NCBI GenBank assembly: GCA_001724265.1
Contig: MEDY01000008.1
Location: 62,001-126,000, forward strand
Reading direction: 5' to 3'
From: Rhizaria sp. SCN 62-66
Taxonomy: Eukaryota; Rhizaria, unplaced
DNA: 64,000 nucleotides
Every line of letters starts with the position of its first letter. Within the stretch, counting starts at the first letter, position 1. Position numbers and translations under genes: made by a program. The notes under the pieces were generated by a model. It saw nothing but the letters and a program-made list of their open reading frames with translations. It had not been told where the DNA came from and searched no databases. Shown one piece after another: positions 39,801 to 50,781 of the stretch.

Positions 39801-42686
39801 GACTGCAATCTTGTGACGTGCCCGAACCCGAAGTGTGGCGCCGTCATCGACGCGGTGCCGGGCGATGTGCCAGAGATGGACGAAGTCAACTGCGGAGAGG
39901 CACAAGTCGCCATTTTTCGCAACAAGCGCACTGCGCGTGCTCAGGACGGTGTGTGGGGTGTCCCGGTCTCAGACTCGGCGAACAGCAACATCCAGTCAGT
40001 CGTTCACGCGGCAAAGCACCGTATCAGGTGCTATGCCTGCACCAAGAACTTTTGCACTGAGTGTAGCACCACGCCGTACCACGACGGGTACGACTGCAAC
40101 GCGTGGGTAGCCCACAAGACGGCCGTGCAGTGCTCTACGTGCCAGCGCGACCTCACGCGGCGCACGCTGTTCCTCGACTCGTCCGACCCGCAGTGGGTGC
40201 CGTACATCAACGCCGCGTCCACGAAGCCGTCTAACGACGACGATGATAACGCGATGACTGTTGCCAACGCGATGGCGATCTTGGCGGCGGGCGCGCCTGC
40301 GCGTCGGCAATCTGATCTTGATCAGCGCTTGGCTGAGGCCCGGGCCAAAGCTGACCTGAAGTTTGTTGAGGTGCAGCCTCACCGGCCCAGTGCAGACGAG
40401 CTCCTGCGTAAAGACGTGGGCAAGGGCAAGGGCGTTGTACAGCGGCGGCGCGACGAAGAGGCGCGGCATGCAGCCGCGGTCAACCAGCTTAACCTCTACA
40501 ACTCTTGGAACGAACGCCGAAACGCGTTCTACGCGTCGTTAGTTAAAGATAAGGCCAGAGTTGTAGAGCTCGAGTGTGAGTTAAACCAGTTTCTCAAGGC
40601 GGATGAGGTGTTCAAGTACAACATTGCGATGGCCACAGTCCTTCCCGATGCTGCGGTGAACCGCGCGGTGGAGCTTATCAAGGCCGGCTCGCACGTTGTC
40701 TGTCGCAAGTTCGAGTGTGTGCAAGTAGGTCTTTCTCGCTGCTGCAGCAAGCTGCCCATCTGTGGCCACGTCTGTGGTGGCGCGCGCGGGGAGACTATTC
40801 ACCCCCCGTGCTTGCGCGAAGGCTGCGCGGCCGCCATGGCCGCCAACACAGCCAACTGCGCAGCACTCGGCCTGGTGCTGAGCCAGGACACGAGGTTGCT
40901 CCCGGGACACAAGCTGCCCAACGGCGCTTCCTTCCCATACATGGTTATGAAGCCGGGTGAGCGGTTCAACAGCGAGCTGGCGCTGAAGCTCGACCCGCGG
41001 GAGGGTGAAACTGTTACGGACTGGCAGACACGGTGTCACGCTGTGGCGGTGCGTGCCAAGAATGCGCTCGCCATCACCGCTAATATCCAAGGGATGCAGC
41101 TCGAGAACGTGCCCCCCGAGGCGGCGGCCATGATTACTGGCGGTCTCAGGGTGCCTCGGACGACATCGTATATGGCTGCCATTGTGGACTCGGTGCGCAG
41201 GATTCATATGTCGCCGCCGCAAGAGCAAGCCGTTGATGGCAGCTGTGCGATGTGCTACACCGACGACCTCGGTGCAGCACCAGTGCTGCAGGTACGTGTG
41301 TGAAGAGTCAATTGTTTTCACTTGTATGGCATGATTGGTTTTTGTTTATTGTTTTTTATTTGGCAGTTATGACATGCACTTCGGACTACTCACTTTCTCT
41401 TGGTTTTAACTAGTTCTCTCACTCCTGACTGATGTTTTTGTTTCCATTTGTTCAAACGATAGCTAACGTGCGGCCATGTGTTCCACCTTGAGTGCGTCAA
41501 GAATCACTTGCGTGTCGGCTACTCGACTCGTTATATCTCGTTTGCGTTCCTCGAGTGTCCAACTTGTCACGCGCCGCTGTCACCGCTGGGCTACCCGGTT
41601 CCAGAGCACAACGTGGCGCTGCACTGGTCACCAAATCAGTACATCGAAAGCATCACCGGTCCCGCAGCGGAGCGCAACAGGCTCGCGCTGATAACTCAAG
41701 ACAACGTGAACTCTCTGAACTCACTCGTTATTGGATGGCAGACAAAGATTAAGGAACCGATTCAAATGTGGCTGCCGCTGTTTGGGATCTTTGACGTGAA
41801 CGATCCTGTCGCAGAAGTGTTCACGCTGCTCACTCAACACCTGCAACAGAAGCGGCTTGTCGAGTATCTCGCACTGCAACACCTCGTCATTCAGGGACAG
41901 CTTGTACGTTTGCATACGGTTATTTTTTGTGACGAATTATGGTATTAATTGAACTTGTGTTGTGGTATTGCTTAAATTTGTTGGTGGTGTTCAACTCACA
42001 TATTTCTATTGTGATTTGTCATTTTGGTTGATGCCTTTGAACATAGAACATCGAGGCGTTGACGAAGCCGGACTCGCGCTTCTACAAGAAGCCCCTCGAG
42101 TACGCGATCAACACATCATCGTTCTACAAGTGCTCTAAGTGCACTATCCCGTACTATGGTGGTCAGCGAGCTTGCGATGCGGGCCTTGGTGCCGCCCCTG
42201 CTAACCATAACAACAACGACGGCGAAGCCCGCGCACCAGGCGACAACGCTGACATGCTGTGTAGTCGGTGTCAGAAGAGCAGCGTGAAGCCGTGCCCGAA
42301 GCACGGTGACATGTCCATGTCGTTTAAGTGCCGTTACTGCTGCAAGGTTGGAGTCTGGTTCTGCTTTGGAACGGTACGTCATGTTACTCATCCTCGAATG
42401 TTGTTCTTCGATCATTATCACACTCCTTTTTACTGCCGGATCAAGTGTGCTTACATAATTTGTGTGTATGTGATATTATTTCAAACTTACATCTTGATTT
42501 CTACAGACGCACTTTTGCGACGACTGTCATAAGAACCCGGGCAAGTCATCACGCGGTCCTTGGCCAAAATGCCCTGGCGCAAACAACGTGATGGGCCTGG
42601 GTTGCCCGCTCAACACACCGCATCCGCCGCACGGGACGGAGTTCTCGCTCGGTTGTTCGATGTGTCGTGCTGGCCTCAATGCCTAA
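36864..42686 (+). CDS. RING-Cys-relay (MYCBP2-type) E3 ubiquitin ligase with four in-frame TAG codons
   Basis: Exons 36864-41291, 41463-41903, 42047-42373 and 42507-42686; the three introns (171, 143, 133 bp) are all phase 0 with GTACGT donors. The full frame is 1,791 codons ending in TAA, but TAG occurs at codons 35, 176, 472 and 741. Domains in order: UBZ4 zinc finger (C4, C7, H19, C23); UIM (97-111, EEAQFREALRLSLLD); Gln- and Ala-rich helices; IBR-like Cys domain (about 986-1080); a Cys-rich segment (PICGHVCGG); RING-H2 (C1461, C1464, C1479, H1481, H1484, C1487, C1508, C1511); and the tandem-cysteine relay domain with YKCSKC (1650-1655) and FCFGT-THFC (1728-1736). In MYCBP2 two relay cysteines pass ubiquitin to Thr/Ser; equivalents appear present here (candidates C1652 or C1655, and C1729). 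Whether full-length protein is made depends on how the TAGs are read. Confidence 0.85.
36966..36968 (+). other. in-frame TAG 1 of the E3 ligase
   Basis: Codon 35, context GAC AAC TAG AAT. It follows the UBZ4 zinc finger directly. The same frame continues into an acidic stretch and the UIM. Confidence 0.95.
37389..37391 (+). other. in-frame TAG 2 of the E3 ligase
   Basis: Codon 176, context CTG CAG TAG CAG TGG, inside a glutamine-rich run (KQQQLQ before, QWQQ after). A CAG-to-TAG change or a glutamine-inserting UAG would both fit. Confidence 0.95.
37902..37973 (+). repeat. twelve-copy GCCAGT/GCCAGC hexamer array
   Basis: A tandem array of hexamers encoding (Ala-Ser)n in the E3 ligase, between TAG 2 and TAG 3. 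The early copies end in T and the later ones in C, which suggests stepwise expansion. Confidence 0.92.
38277..38279 (+). other. in-frame TAG 3 of the E3 ligase
   Basis: Codon 472, context TGC GCC TAG TGG GAC. It lies inside what reads as one continuous Ala-rich helical segment (ALLARTCA before, WDAAIAAATAKLAEK after). Confidence 0.95.
39084..39086 (+). other. in-frame TAG 4 of the E3 ligase
   Basis: Codon 741, context CTG CCA TAG GAC. The frame continues through Ser-rich and acidic sequence into the long Ala/Glu helix and the IBR-like domain. Confidence 0.95.
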
Positions 42687-43101
42687 TGGAAACAGTGTGA
42701 ATAATATCCTTTCTCTGGATGCTACTTCAACACAACCAATTGCTGTGTGACGCGGCCCTTACTTTTATCGAAGTGCGTCGCAGCGTTGTACACTGTTGGG
42801 CTATGCTGCGGTGTTAATGACATAATCAACATGTATTTGTGTATTTTAGAGTGGCGATGTTGTTTCCCGTCACAGTATGGTTGGACATGGATAAGACTAC
42901 TTAAAACTGTACGAACCTCTGGAACTCTCAGAGATAAGTTATATAGATTAGAGATTAGATAGCGTTTACGCTGCTGGGAAGCTGCATAAAATGCAGCATC
43001 CACAACGCGGGTTTGAATTATAAACTAGGTAATACAAACATTAATTAAACAGAAAGTGCATCCACACTGGTTTCCACACCAGCAGTAATCGTTGGGGAAT
43101 G
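42687..43101. other. AT-rich gap between convergent genes
   Basis: 415 bases holding the 3' UTRs of the E3 ligase and the LRR/coiled-coil gene. No other feature is recognised. Confidence 0.55.
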
Positions 43102-46100
43102 TTAGTCACCCACGTTATTGCCTGCAGAGTGTGCGAGACCCTGAAGCTGACGCGCAAGTTGGTTCGCAGCACGACGACGGCGCTCCATCTAGAAACACAA
43201 ACAATAAAAGTATAACACAAGACAGACAAATGCAAAGTGGTAAGTGTGAGGTGTCATAATGCATTGAGAAAATGTTATATTCGGAAGAGTTGATGTTGTG
43301 GATGTCAAGCGAGTCCGTACCTCTCGGAGCATCTCTTTCATCTCTCCCTCGACTTCCTCCGTCGCAGCCTCAGCGCGCTTCCGCGCCGCAGTCTGTTCGG
43401 CAACCTCCGCTTCTGCGCGTGTTACGCGCTCCTTCATCGCGACCACCTCAGCGCGCGCCGCAGCGGCAGCGTTTTCCGCAGCCTCCGAGCGCGCAGCAGC
43501 AGACGCAAGCTCAAACGCTGTCGTCGCAGCGGCGCGCCCACGTGCAGCCTCCGTGTCAGCAGCCAAGCGGCGCGCGTCGGCGGCCGCGGCGAGGGCGGAC
43601 TCGAGATCGCGCCGCAGCGTCATTTCAGCAGCAGTCACGCGAGCCTGAGAGTCAGTCACAGTGTGTGCGAGCTACGAGAAATGTCGCGCATAAAAACATA
43701 GTAGCATATAGTGAGAGTGAGAATATAAATATGATGTGTGTTCATTAAAGCAAAACGAAAAATTGCACATCATTATAAGCAAGTATTGTTCCCTCGTACC
43801 TCTGCCTTGGTTGCAGCAAGCTCTTCTGTGGCCTGCTTCGTCGCTGCCTCAGCACGGGCCAGCTCTGTCGCCACTTGTTTAGCACGCTCCGTCAGCGCAA
43901 GGTGCTCAACTGACAGATCCTCGAGGGACTGCTCCAATTCCTCAACCTTGCTCTTAAGCTCACTCCTCTCGGTCCTGAGCTCATTGATTTCACTGCGCAT
44001 ATGCGACGACTCGCGCTCGCCGCGCGCCCGAGCCTCGTCCAGCGCAGAGAGTTGGTCATCAAGCATGACGTCCTTCGCGCGCACCGCGGTCTCGAGCTTG
44101 TCAACGCGCCGTTGAAGCTCCGCCACCTCCGCAGCCTTGGCGTTCAGCTGCGCCGTCACAGTGGCGACGGCGGCGTCCTTTTCGCCGCCGCGTTCGCCTG
44201 CGGCCTCAGCAGCGAGCGCCGCGGCACGCGCGCGCTCGTCGGCAGCGGCGGCGCGCTCCTGGGCGGCGCGAATCGCCGACTCTGCAGTCACTGCGCGGCC
44301 ATTGGCCTCACTGATGGCCTCAGTGGCGGCGGATAGACGCTGCCGGAGTGCAAGCACCTCGTGCTCGCTCGATGTGGCGCGCGCACGGGCCGCGGACGCG
44401 TCCTGGCGCGCGCCCGCAAGCGCAGCCGCGTGCTGGGCAAGGGAAGTCTGGGCCTCTGCGACTGCGGTCAGGGCACGCTTTTCGTTCGTGACTGTAAGCT
44501 TGAGCAACGCCTTGAGATCGGCAATGTCTTGGTCGCGCGCTTTGATGGCAGCACGGTGTGTTTTGACCTCCTCAGCGGCGGCCTTATTCGCTGCCGCCGC
44601 GTCTTGGCCGAGCGCGAGGACAGCAGCCTCAGCCTCAGCGCGCGCAGCGGCTTCATCTCTCGCGCGCGCTTCGCTCGCAGCCGCAGCGTCCTCAGTCGTC
44701 TTCGCGCGGCGTAGAGCGGCGTCGCGTTCGCTCTCCGCCTTGGCGCGCGCCTGGCGCTGCGTATCCGCGTCAGAGCCCGCAGACGCGGCTTCTGCCCGTG
44801 CAGCCGCGGCCGAGGCCGCAGCGTCAGCGGCCGCGGCACGAGCCGTCGCAAGCTCGCGCGCGTGCGCAGTAGCCTGCGCAGTGAGAGCACGGCAGAGTTG
44901 CGCAACAGACTCACTCTCGTTTTGATCAACCGGCACGCCAACAAAGCCGGGAATAGGGTTGTGGTTGGCTGTCGCTGGGGCAGCGGGAGGAGCAAGGCGG
45001 GAGCGGAGAAATGCGAGTTCAGCAGCCATCATCGCAAAACGTGGGTCCTCTGGTGATGCCATTGGTTGCGCATGTGACTGTAACGGCGCGTGGGGGTGGA
45101 TTTGAGGTTGCGACTGTGTGAATGACTGTGAGAGTGATGATCGCGAGTCATCAAGTTCTTCCGTGATCGACGGGAGCCCTGCACCTGGAAACGCCCAGCC
45201 CCCGCCGTGGCCAACGATATCAACACCACCAGCGGCGTCGTCGCTCTCATTGTGCATCGGGTGAGTGGCGGGGGGCCGAGAGGAATTCGAGTTGGAGGTT
45301 GTCGCGGTGCGCGTCCCTTGCGATGAGGCATCAACTCGAGACAGTGTGTTATCAGGGTGAACGTGAGCGCCTCCACCGGGCATATCATGCGTCGCAACAT
45401 TACTTGCAGTTGCAGGAGGAGCAGAGGCGAGTGCAAGAAAGCGCGGTGACGCGCTGGGCGACGGATCGTACTGTGATGCATATGGGTTTTCATCTTTGAC
45501 AGCAGCTGAACTGTGAGCGTGGCCGTTATCATGGGTCTCCCGTCGCGCGTTCTTGCTCTGTCCAGCAACAGCTAAATACAGCTCCTCTGCCGGCATGCAG
45601 ACGCACTTTACACCGCCGCGGTGAGCACAACGGCAATATACACGGTCTTTTGCGCCGTGAACACGCGTGTGCGCATGTTTGTGCGCGTGGGCAGAGCGCG
45701 CGCTGTCACAGTCACTTCCAGAAGCCCCAGAAGACGATGATGAGGATGAAGATGACGACGGTAACGGGGATAAAAGCATTGACGGCGACAGCGACCCTGT
45801 CTCGTGCCCGGCTGCCCCGTGGTCCACCTGATCAGCGCCAGCGTCACCCTCATCGTCCGTCTCACTGCCGCTACCATCGCCGTCAGCGTTTACTCTGCGG
45901 GGGCGGCCGCCGACACTGGCGCCGCCCTCGATTTTGCGCCGCACGCGCCGGACGCGCGCTTGCTCGCGTGCCTTGGTCTGCTGCAGCAGCGCGCGCAGGA
46001 CGCCGGTGTACTTGGGGTCGTCGGCGCTCACATCTAGTGACGATGTAGACGAAGACGAGGACGAGGACAGCGGACTGTGTGCACCGCCCTTGGTAGTACC

Positions 46101-48376
46101 GGCACCGCTAACGGCGTTGGCGTTGTTACCAGCGGCACACGCGCATTTGCACTCAGCACTGTCACAAGCAGGGCGACGGCCGCTGTGACTGTCAGTGTGG
46201 AGCTGATGCTGCTGGTGAGCGCTGCACTGATACAGGCACTGCTGCTGATGACCAGTGCGATGCAGCGGCAGCGCAAGAGGTGGTACAGGTGCAGAACTCA
46301 GACTCGAGCTGGCACCATGCAGCACTGCTCCAGTGTTCATGGCGAACACAGACTGCGCTGGAGCTGTGGACGCAAATACAGAAGCAGCAGCATTCGCAGG
46401 AGGTGTGGTGTGTACGTTTGTGCTGGGAGTGGGTGCGGGCGTCCGCCGCCGCAGCCGGGCAAGCAGGTTGTCGATAGCCGGAGTCGTCGTCAGGCCCGCG
46501 CTGCTGTTCGAGGAGGTCGTACTCGGGTGGTGGAGAGACGTTGCGTCGCTTGCATCCGCGGCAGAGTGCAGCATCCGCACGACCGCGGTCTCCGTTGCCG
46601 CGCCTGCTGCCGCCGCGCCCGCAACGTCAGCATCCGCAGCCAAAGCCGCGGCAGCAGCGGCAGCGGCAGCGGCAGCCGCAGCAGCAGCCGACAAAGCCGA
46701 AGCGTCAGAAGTGACGGCAGGCACGTTGGCTGTAGCAGCCGTGGGCAGCGGCATCGGAATCAAACCCAACTGCAGCGCCTGTGCGTGCGCCTCCGCCAGC
46801 GACGCCGGCAGCGGCAACCCGTCGAGGCGCGCAAGAAAGGGCAGCAGCTGTGCGGCGTAGAGCCGGTACAGCGGGATCGCGCAGACCGGGTTCGTGAAGC
46901 TCGCGTGCGCCATCGCGCCGGCGGAGGCTGAGCCAGGGGCGTAGGGCGCGCTGTGAAGCCAGAGATCGCGAAGAGAAGTGAGGTGACGCAAATGCGAGAG
47001 CTCGGAGAGAGAGGAAATCGAGTTGCCACGGAGGTCCAGGAACTCGAGGCGAGCGAACGTGTTTTCTGCGTGTAAAGCGCGACATAAGAACACAATCCAG
47101 CACAGAAGTAACACAATTAGAAACGACAGATATGCGCATAGCCAAGAGCTTAAGTTATCAAATATTTTAAGAGGTTATGCAAATTGGCAACAACAGTATC
47201 GATGAACATCGTCACAGACATACCCATGTAGCTTTCGTCGCCGTCCTCATCATCGGCATTTTCAGTCGTAGCTGTGGTGGCAAGGCCAGCGTCAGGGCCC
47301 GTCACGCCGCCGCGGCCGCGGCCACGGGCAGGTGCCGCTCTGCCCGCAACAACCAGCGCCGAGCTATTGTGACTCGAACTGCCAGCGCCGCCGCTCGCGC
47401 GAGTGCCTTTGCTCTCAGCACCGGCAGCGCCTGCAGCGCCGGCAGCGCCGGCAGCGCCGGCAGCGCCTGCAGCGCCGGCAGCGCCTGCAGCGCGGCGGCT
47501 CGCTGCTGCGCCGGCGCCAGTCCGCGAACTCGCTGTCGCAGCCGTCTGCGCAGCGCCCGCGGTACTGCCGCTTGCGCTACCGCTGTAGCCGGCGGCAGGG
47601 GGCATCGGCACGAGGACGAGCGTTCCGTTGCTGTTGCTAGCGCCTGCGTGCGCGCCCGCAGGCCGCCAGCCAGGGGGCGGGGCCTGAAAGCCCGACTCGG
47701 CCGACAAACCCGCCAGCGTGGCCAAGCTGTTGTGCGGCAGCGAAAGCCGCTCCAGCGCGGCGAGCGGGGCGAGGCCGTCGAGGTACTGTAGCGCGTTCGA
47801 CGACAAGTCGAGGCGTGTTAGCGTGGGGGCGGCGGAGAGACCGGCGGTGGAGCGCAAGCGGTTGCGCGCAAGGGAAAGAGCAGTGAGTGCCACAAGGCAT
47901 GTGAACTGGGACGGGCGCAGCGAGGAGAGCGAGTTGCCGGCGACGCTGAGGGTGCGCAGCTGTGAAGTGGGCGGATAGGGGCGATACAGGGCGAGGAGTA
48001 ACGTGAGTGAAAATCGCATGATATCAACACAACCGCGTCAACGGAACACTAGATTGTCATTAAACGCGTGTAAAATAAAACCAAATCCCGTGTCTTACAG
48101 ATATCACCTTCAGTTCTGTTGAATTATAGCTCAAATGACGTACGTTGATGCACATGTCTAGGTTGGGAATGTCGTTGAGTGACGTGAGCCCAGAATCGTC
48201 CATAACGAGCTCACGCACAATGCCCGCTGCAGACGCAAATGGTAAACATGAAGTGGTAGGCGTAAGAGCGACTATATGTCACAGATGTGCGAATTGGCAT
48301 CACAAGGTGAGGAAAAAATTAAGGGTCACGTACCTGGACGTCCATCGCAGAGAGGCTCTGCGCCAAAGGATGCCAT
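43102..48376 (-). CDS. leucine-rich-repeat / coiled-coil protein, LRRCC1-like (six exons)
   Basis: Exons 48376-48334, 48226-48144, 47959-47224, 47065-43800, 43671-43321 and 43188-43102 join in frame to 1,521 residues and a TAA. Introns are 107, 184, 158, 128 and 132 bp; donors are GTACGT, GTACGT, GTATGT, GTACGA, GTACGG. The N-terminus has several LRR units (LTSLNDIPNL, LRTLSVAGNSLSSL, LTRLDLSSNALQYL, LERLSLPHNSLATL, LEFLDLRGNSISSL). These end with a cap resembling the NPVC...YR...LLPxLxxLDG motif of LRRCC1 and related centrosomal proteins. A Gly/Ala-rich loop interrupts the repeats, and a long Ser/Ala/His-rich region follows. The last 450 residues (from about 45000 down to 43102) are an Ala/Glu/Arg coiled coil ending in a short basic tail. 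A centrosome or basal-body role is inferred from this layout, not shown. Confidence 0.85.
47423..47494 (-). repeat. eight-copy 9-bp array encoding (Ala-Gly-Ala)n
   Basis: Tandem nonamers seen on the + strand as ggcagcgcc or tgcagcgcc. They encode a run of GAA/AGA triplets in the loop inside the LRR region of the coiled-coil gene. Confidence 0.9.
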
Positions 48377-48949
48377 CAGTAGGCAGAGTTAAGGGCTATA
48401 AGGTCGTGGACTGGTGGAGACACTTGATGAATCCAGATCCGCCAAAAGGTACGTTTATATAAACAAGGTTGGCATATTTTGATGTGATATCCCAGAAAGA
48501 GTGCGATCAAGGGAGAGTCAGCTCAACGGTTGTGCGGTGCAAAGTTTGAAATAGTGATAGATTTCGATCGTCAAAGTGAAGCATCTAAATGATATCAAAG
48601 AGATATAGTAGGTAATAAAATGCTCACGATATTGCATAATCTGTTAGTAGCTGTACATTGTGGCAAGTAACTTGAAAGTGTGTGTGGTCGGGGGACGCTG
48701 CTCACGGTCACTGCCGCTGCGCTCACAGTCACCTCCAGCAGCTGTCTGACCGACCGAACAGTGGATAGGATTTCGCATTGAATGTACGCTATGAAATGTC
48801 GATATCCTCAAATGCAGTTTCTGCTTTGAAGCGCCACCACCGTGTAATAGTCGGAAATATTGTTTGATCGCCCAGAATATCTCACCCTTACTTGCGCCAC
48901 ACCTCCCTCCTCTTCCTGTGACGACGTCGACTTTTGTACAGCGTCAGAT
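48377..48949. promoter_or_regulatory. divergent promoter region, LRR protein / four-TM protein
   Basis: 573 bases between diverging genes. The sequence just before the four-TM gene is pyrimidine-rich (about 48880-48920). No other element is recognised. Confidence 0.45.
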
Positions 48950-49710
48950 ATGATCTCGACCCCCAACCCCCTGGTCATCAAGGGCCTCCTTGGTTTCTCC
49001 GGCTTCTCTGCCTTTCTGTACACCATTGCTAGCTTTGTTACCGCATCCTACGTACGTTCCACCCTCTAACGCCTGCGCAAATCCTCCTCGCATCTTCAGC
49101 TCGTCCGCCTACATTCTTCTTGCCTGCCTTGCTCAACGCGCTCACATCTACATCTTGCCTTCGATACTGTTCAATATGTACCATTTAGTCATGTGTGCTT
49201 AACATCAAGTGCATTCAGGGCACGAGCAACTACGGAACTTCTTTCTCCACCAGCGCTGGTGAGGGCTTCATGATCGTCATGTTCGGCCTCTTCTTCTGCG
49301 TCTCTATCGGCCTCTCGTTCTTCACCCTCGCCCCCGGCAAGTTCGGCCCGATCTATTCCGGTGTCCAGCTCGCGTCGTCCATCTTCACCCTCCTTACTGC
49401 ACTCTTTATGGCTGTCTGGGCTGGCCTCAAGCAGGAGTCTCTCGTCTCCGGTGCCAAGTACATCATCATCGGTGAGGGCGCGTCCGCCAAGGTCACTGAT
49501 GGCTACATCTCTGCCACCTCCACCATGATTGCCGGTGCTTCCCTCCTCATCATTGCGCAGACCGCCTTCCTCGTTCTCTACGCCAAGTGGCGCCCTCAGC
49601 TTCTGTCGACTTCGACCACGGACTCGTCCGCTTCGGCTGCCGCGTACGCCGCGTCGTACGAGCCCGGCGCGTACTTCGACGCCGCCGCCGGCGACGCCAA
49701 CAAGGCGTAA
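48950..49710 (+). CDS. four-transmembrane protein, 200 residues (two exons, MARVEL-like topology)
   Basis: Exon 1 48950-49051 and exon 2 49210-49710 are joined across a 158-bp intron (GTACGT...CATCAAG) at phase 0, ending in TAA. Four hydrophobic segments lie at about residues 12-34, 50-72, 79-101 and 131-153. The two termini are polar, and the tail is Ser/Ala/Tyr-rich (SAAAYAASYEPGAYF). Size and spacing match MARVEL/synaptophysin-like membrane proteins of the secretory pathway, but I see no signature residue that proves this. Exon 1 encodes exactly the first membrane helix. Codon use is strongly C-ending, which often marks a well-expressed gene. Confidence 0.82.
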
Positions 49711-50751
49711 GCAAGGACCCCGGCCGACAACGCGCACAACGCCGAGCTCATTAGGAATGTTGTGATGTCGTGTGTGTGATTGTGGTTTGTATTAATATGA
49801 ATGCATGTATGTGTGTCTGGTGGTGAATGACCGAGTGACAACTGACTGTGTGAGCCGTATTTGTGTTCGCGATGTGCTTTGATCTGAGCAAAGAGGTGTG
49901 ATGCGCTTCGGTTTCTTTTAATTCATATCCTGATCGCATGTGTTTCTGCGCGTGCACTGATTGTTTTGTGACTGGCCGGTTCTGTCGCCGTTTTGTTTAA
50001 GTTTTTTTCCTCCTATAGATAAAACACCTATTTTATACCCTTTACTCATGACACTCGTCAACTCCTAAGTCACCATGTATCTCTTTTTGACACATATCAT
50101 TGACGACGCATGTCATAATTCTGCTAGTTGATTCTTACATATCGACAGTAATGTCATTGGCAACGTCACAGCATCGATCCTAAAAAGTATTTTGAGGCGA
50201 GTATTTAAAGAAAAATGTGAAATTAAAAAACTAACAACAAAAATAGATAGAGTAATAGCATGAATAGAATATATCACAAATATGTTAGCGGAATGCACGA
50301 TTAACACTGTTGAACATGTAAAATACAGTGTTTAGCTCAGAAGCCCTACTTCCGTCAGAATGTAACACCTCGCGGCGAGATCACGATATCATAAGAATAA
50401 ATTGTGTATACTTAAAAAAATATTATGGATTGGGGATAATAAACAGTTCGAACAGTTCGACGAGTTTTCTTAAGCTAGGTAAAGTGCGAGGCTGAATAGT
50501 CTCGACTCGTGACTTACAACACTAAGACACGATAGGAAAAAAAGATATTGTTTGTAAACGCACATTTAAAAGATATTAAAACAACCATCACAGTCTGAAA
50601 CATACGAAATGGCTTCAAACAGGGATACTGATCACAAGTTACACTGATGAGACAACGAGTACTCGTAATAACAACACCAGAGAAAATGTGACATAAAAAC
50701 ACACACAAAGAATAAAGTAGATCACGCACACGACGATCAAGAAGAGATTGC
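49711..50751. other. AT-rich gap between convergent genes
   Basis: 1.04 kb holding two 3' UTRs. It is very AT-rich at about 50160-50300 and 50390-50440. It includes a short direct repeat, gttcgaacagttcgacgag, near 50447-50465. No tRNA or conserved ORF is seen. Confidence 0.5.
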
Positions 50752-50781
50752 TTATTGTTGGGTATGTTGCGAGGCGGGCAT

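Noticed and set aside
36864-42686. A frequent UAG sense codon for the whole genome
   Set aside because: Not fully excluded, but the long frames of the kinase, P5B ATPase, polycystin-like and other genes contain no TAG, so frequent sense use is unlikely. Kept only as a low-usage option.
50160-50300. Possible tRNA or other small RNA gene in the AT-rich convergent gap
   Set aside because: No A-box/B-box pair and no cloverleaf could be drawn.
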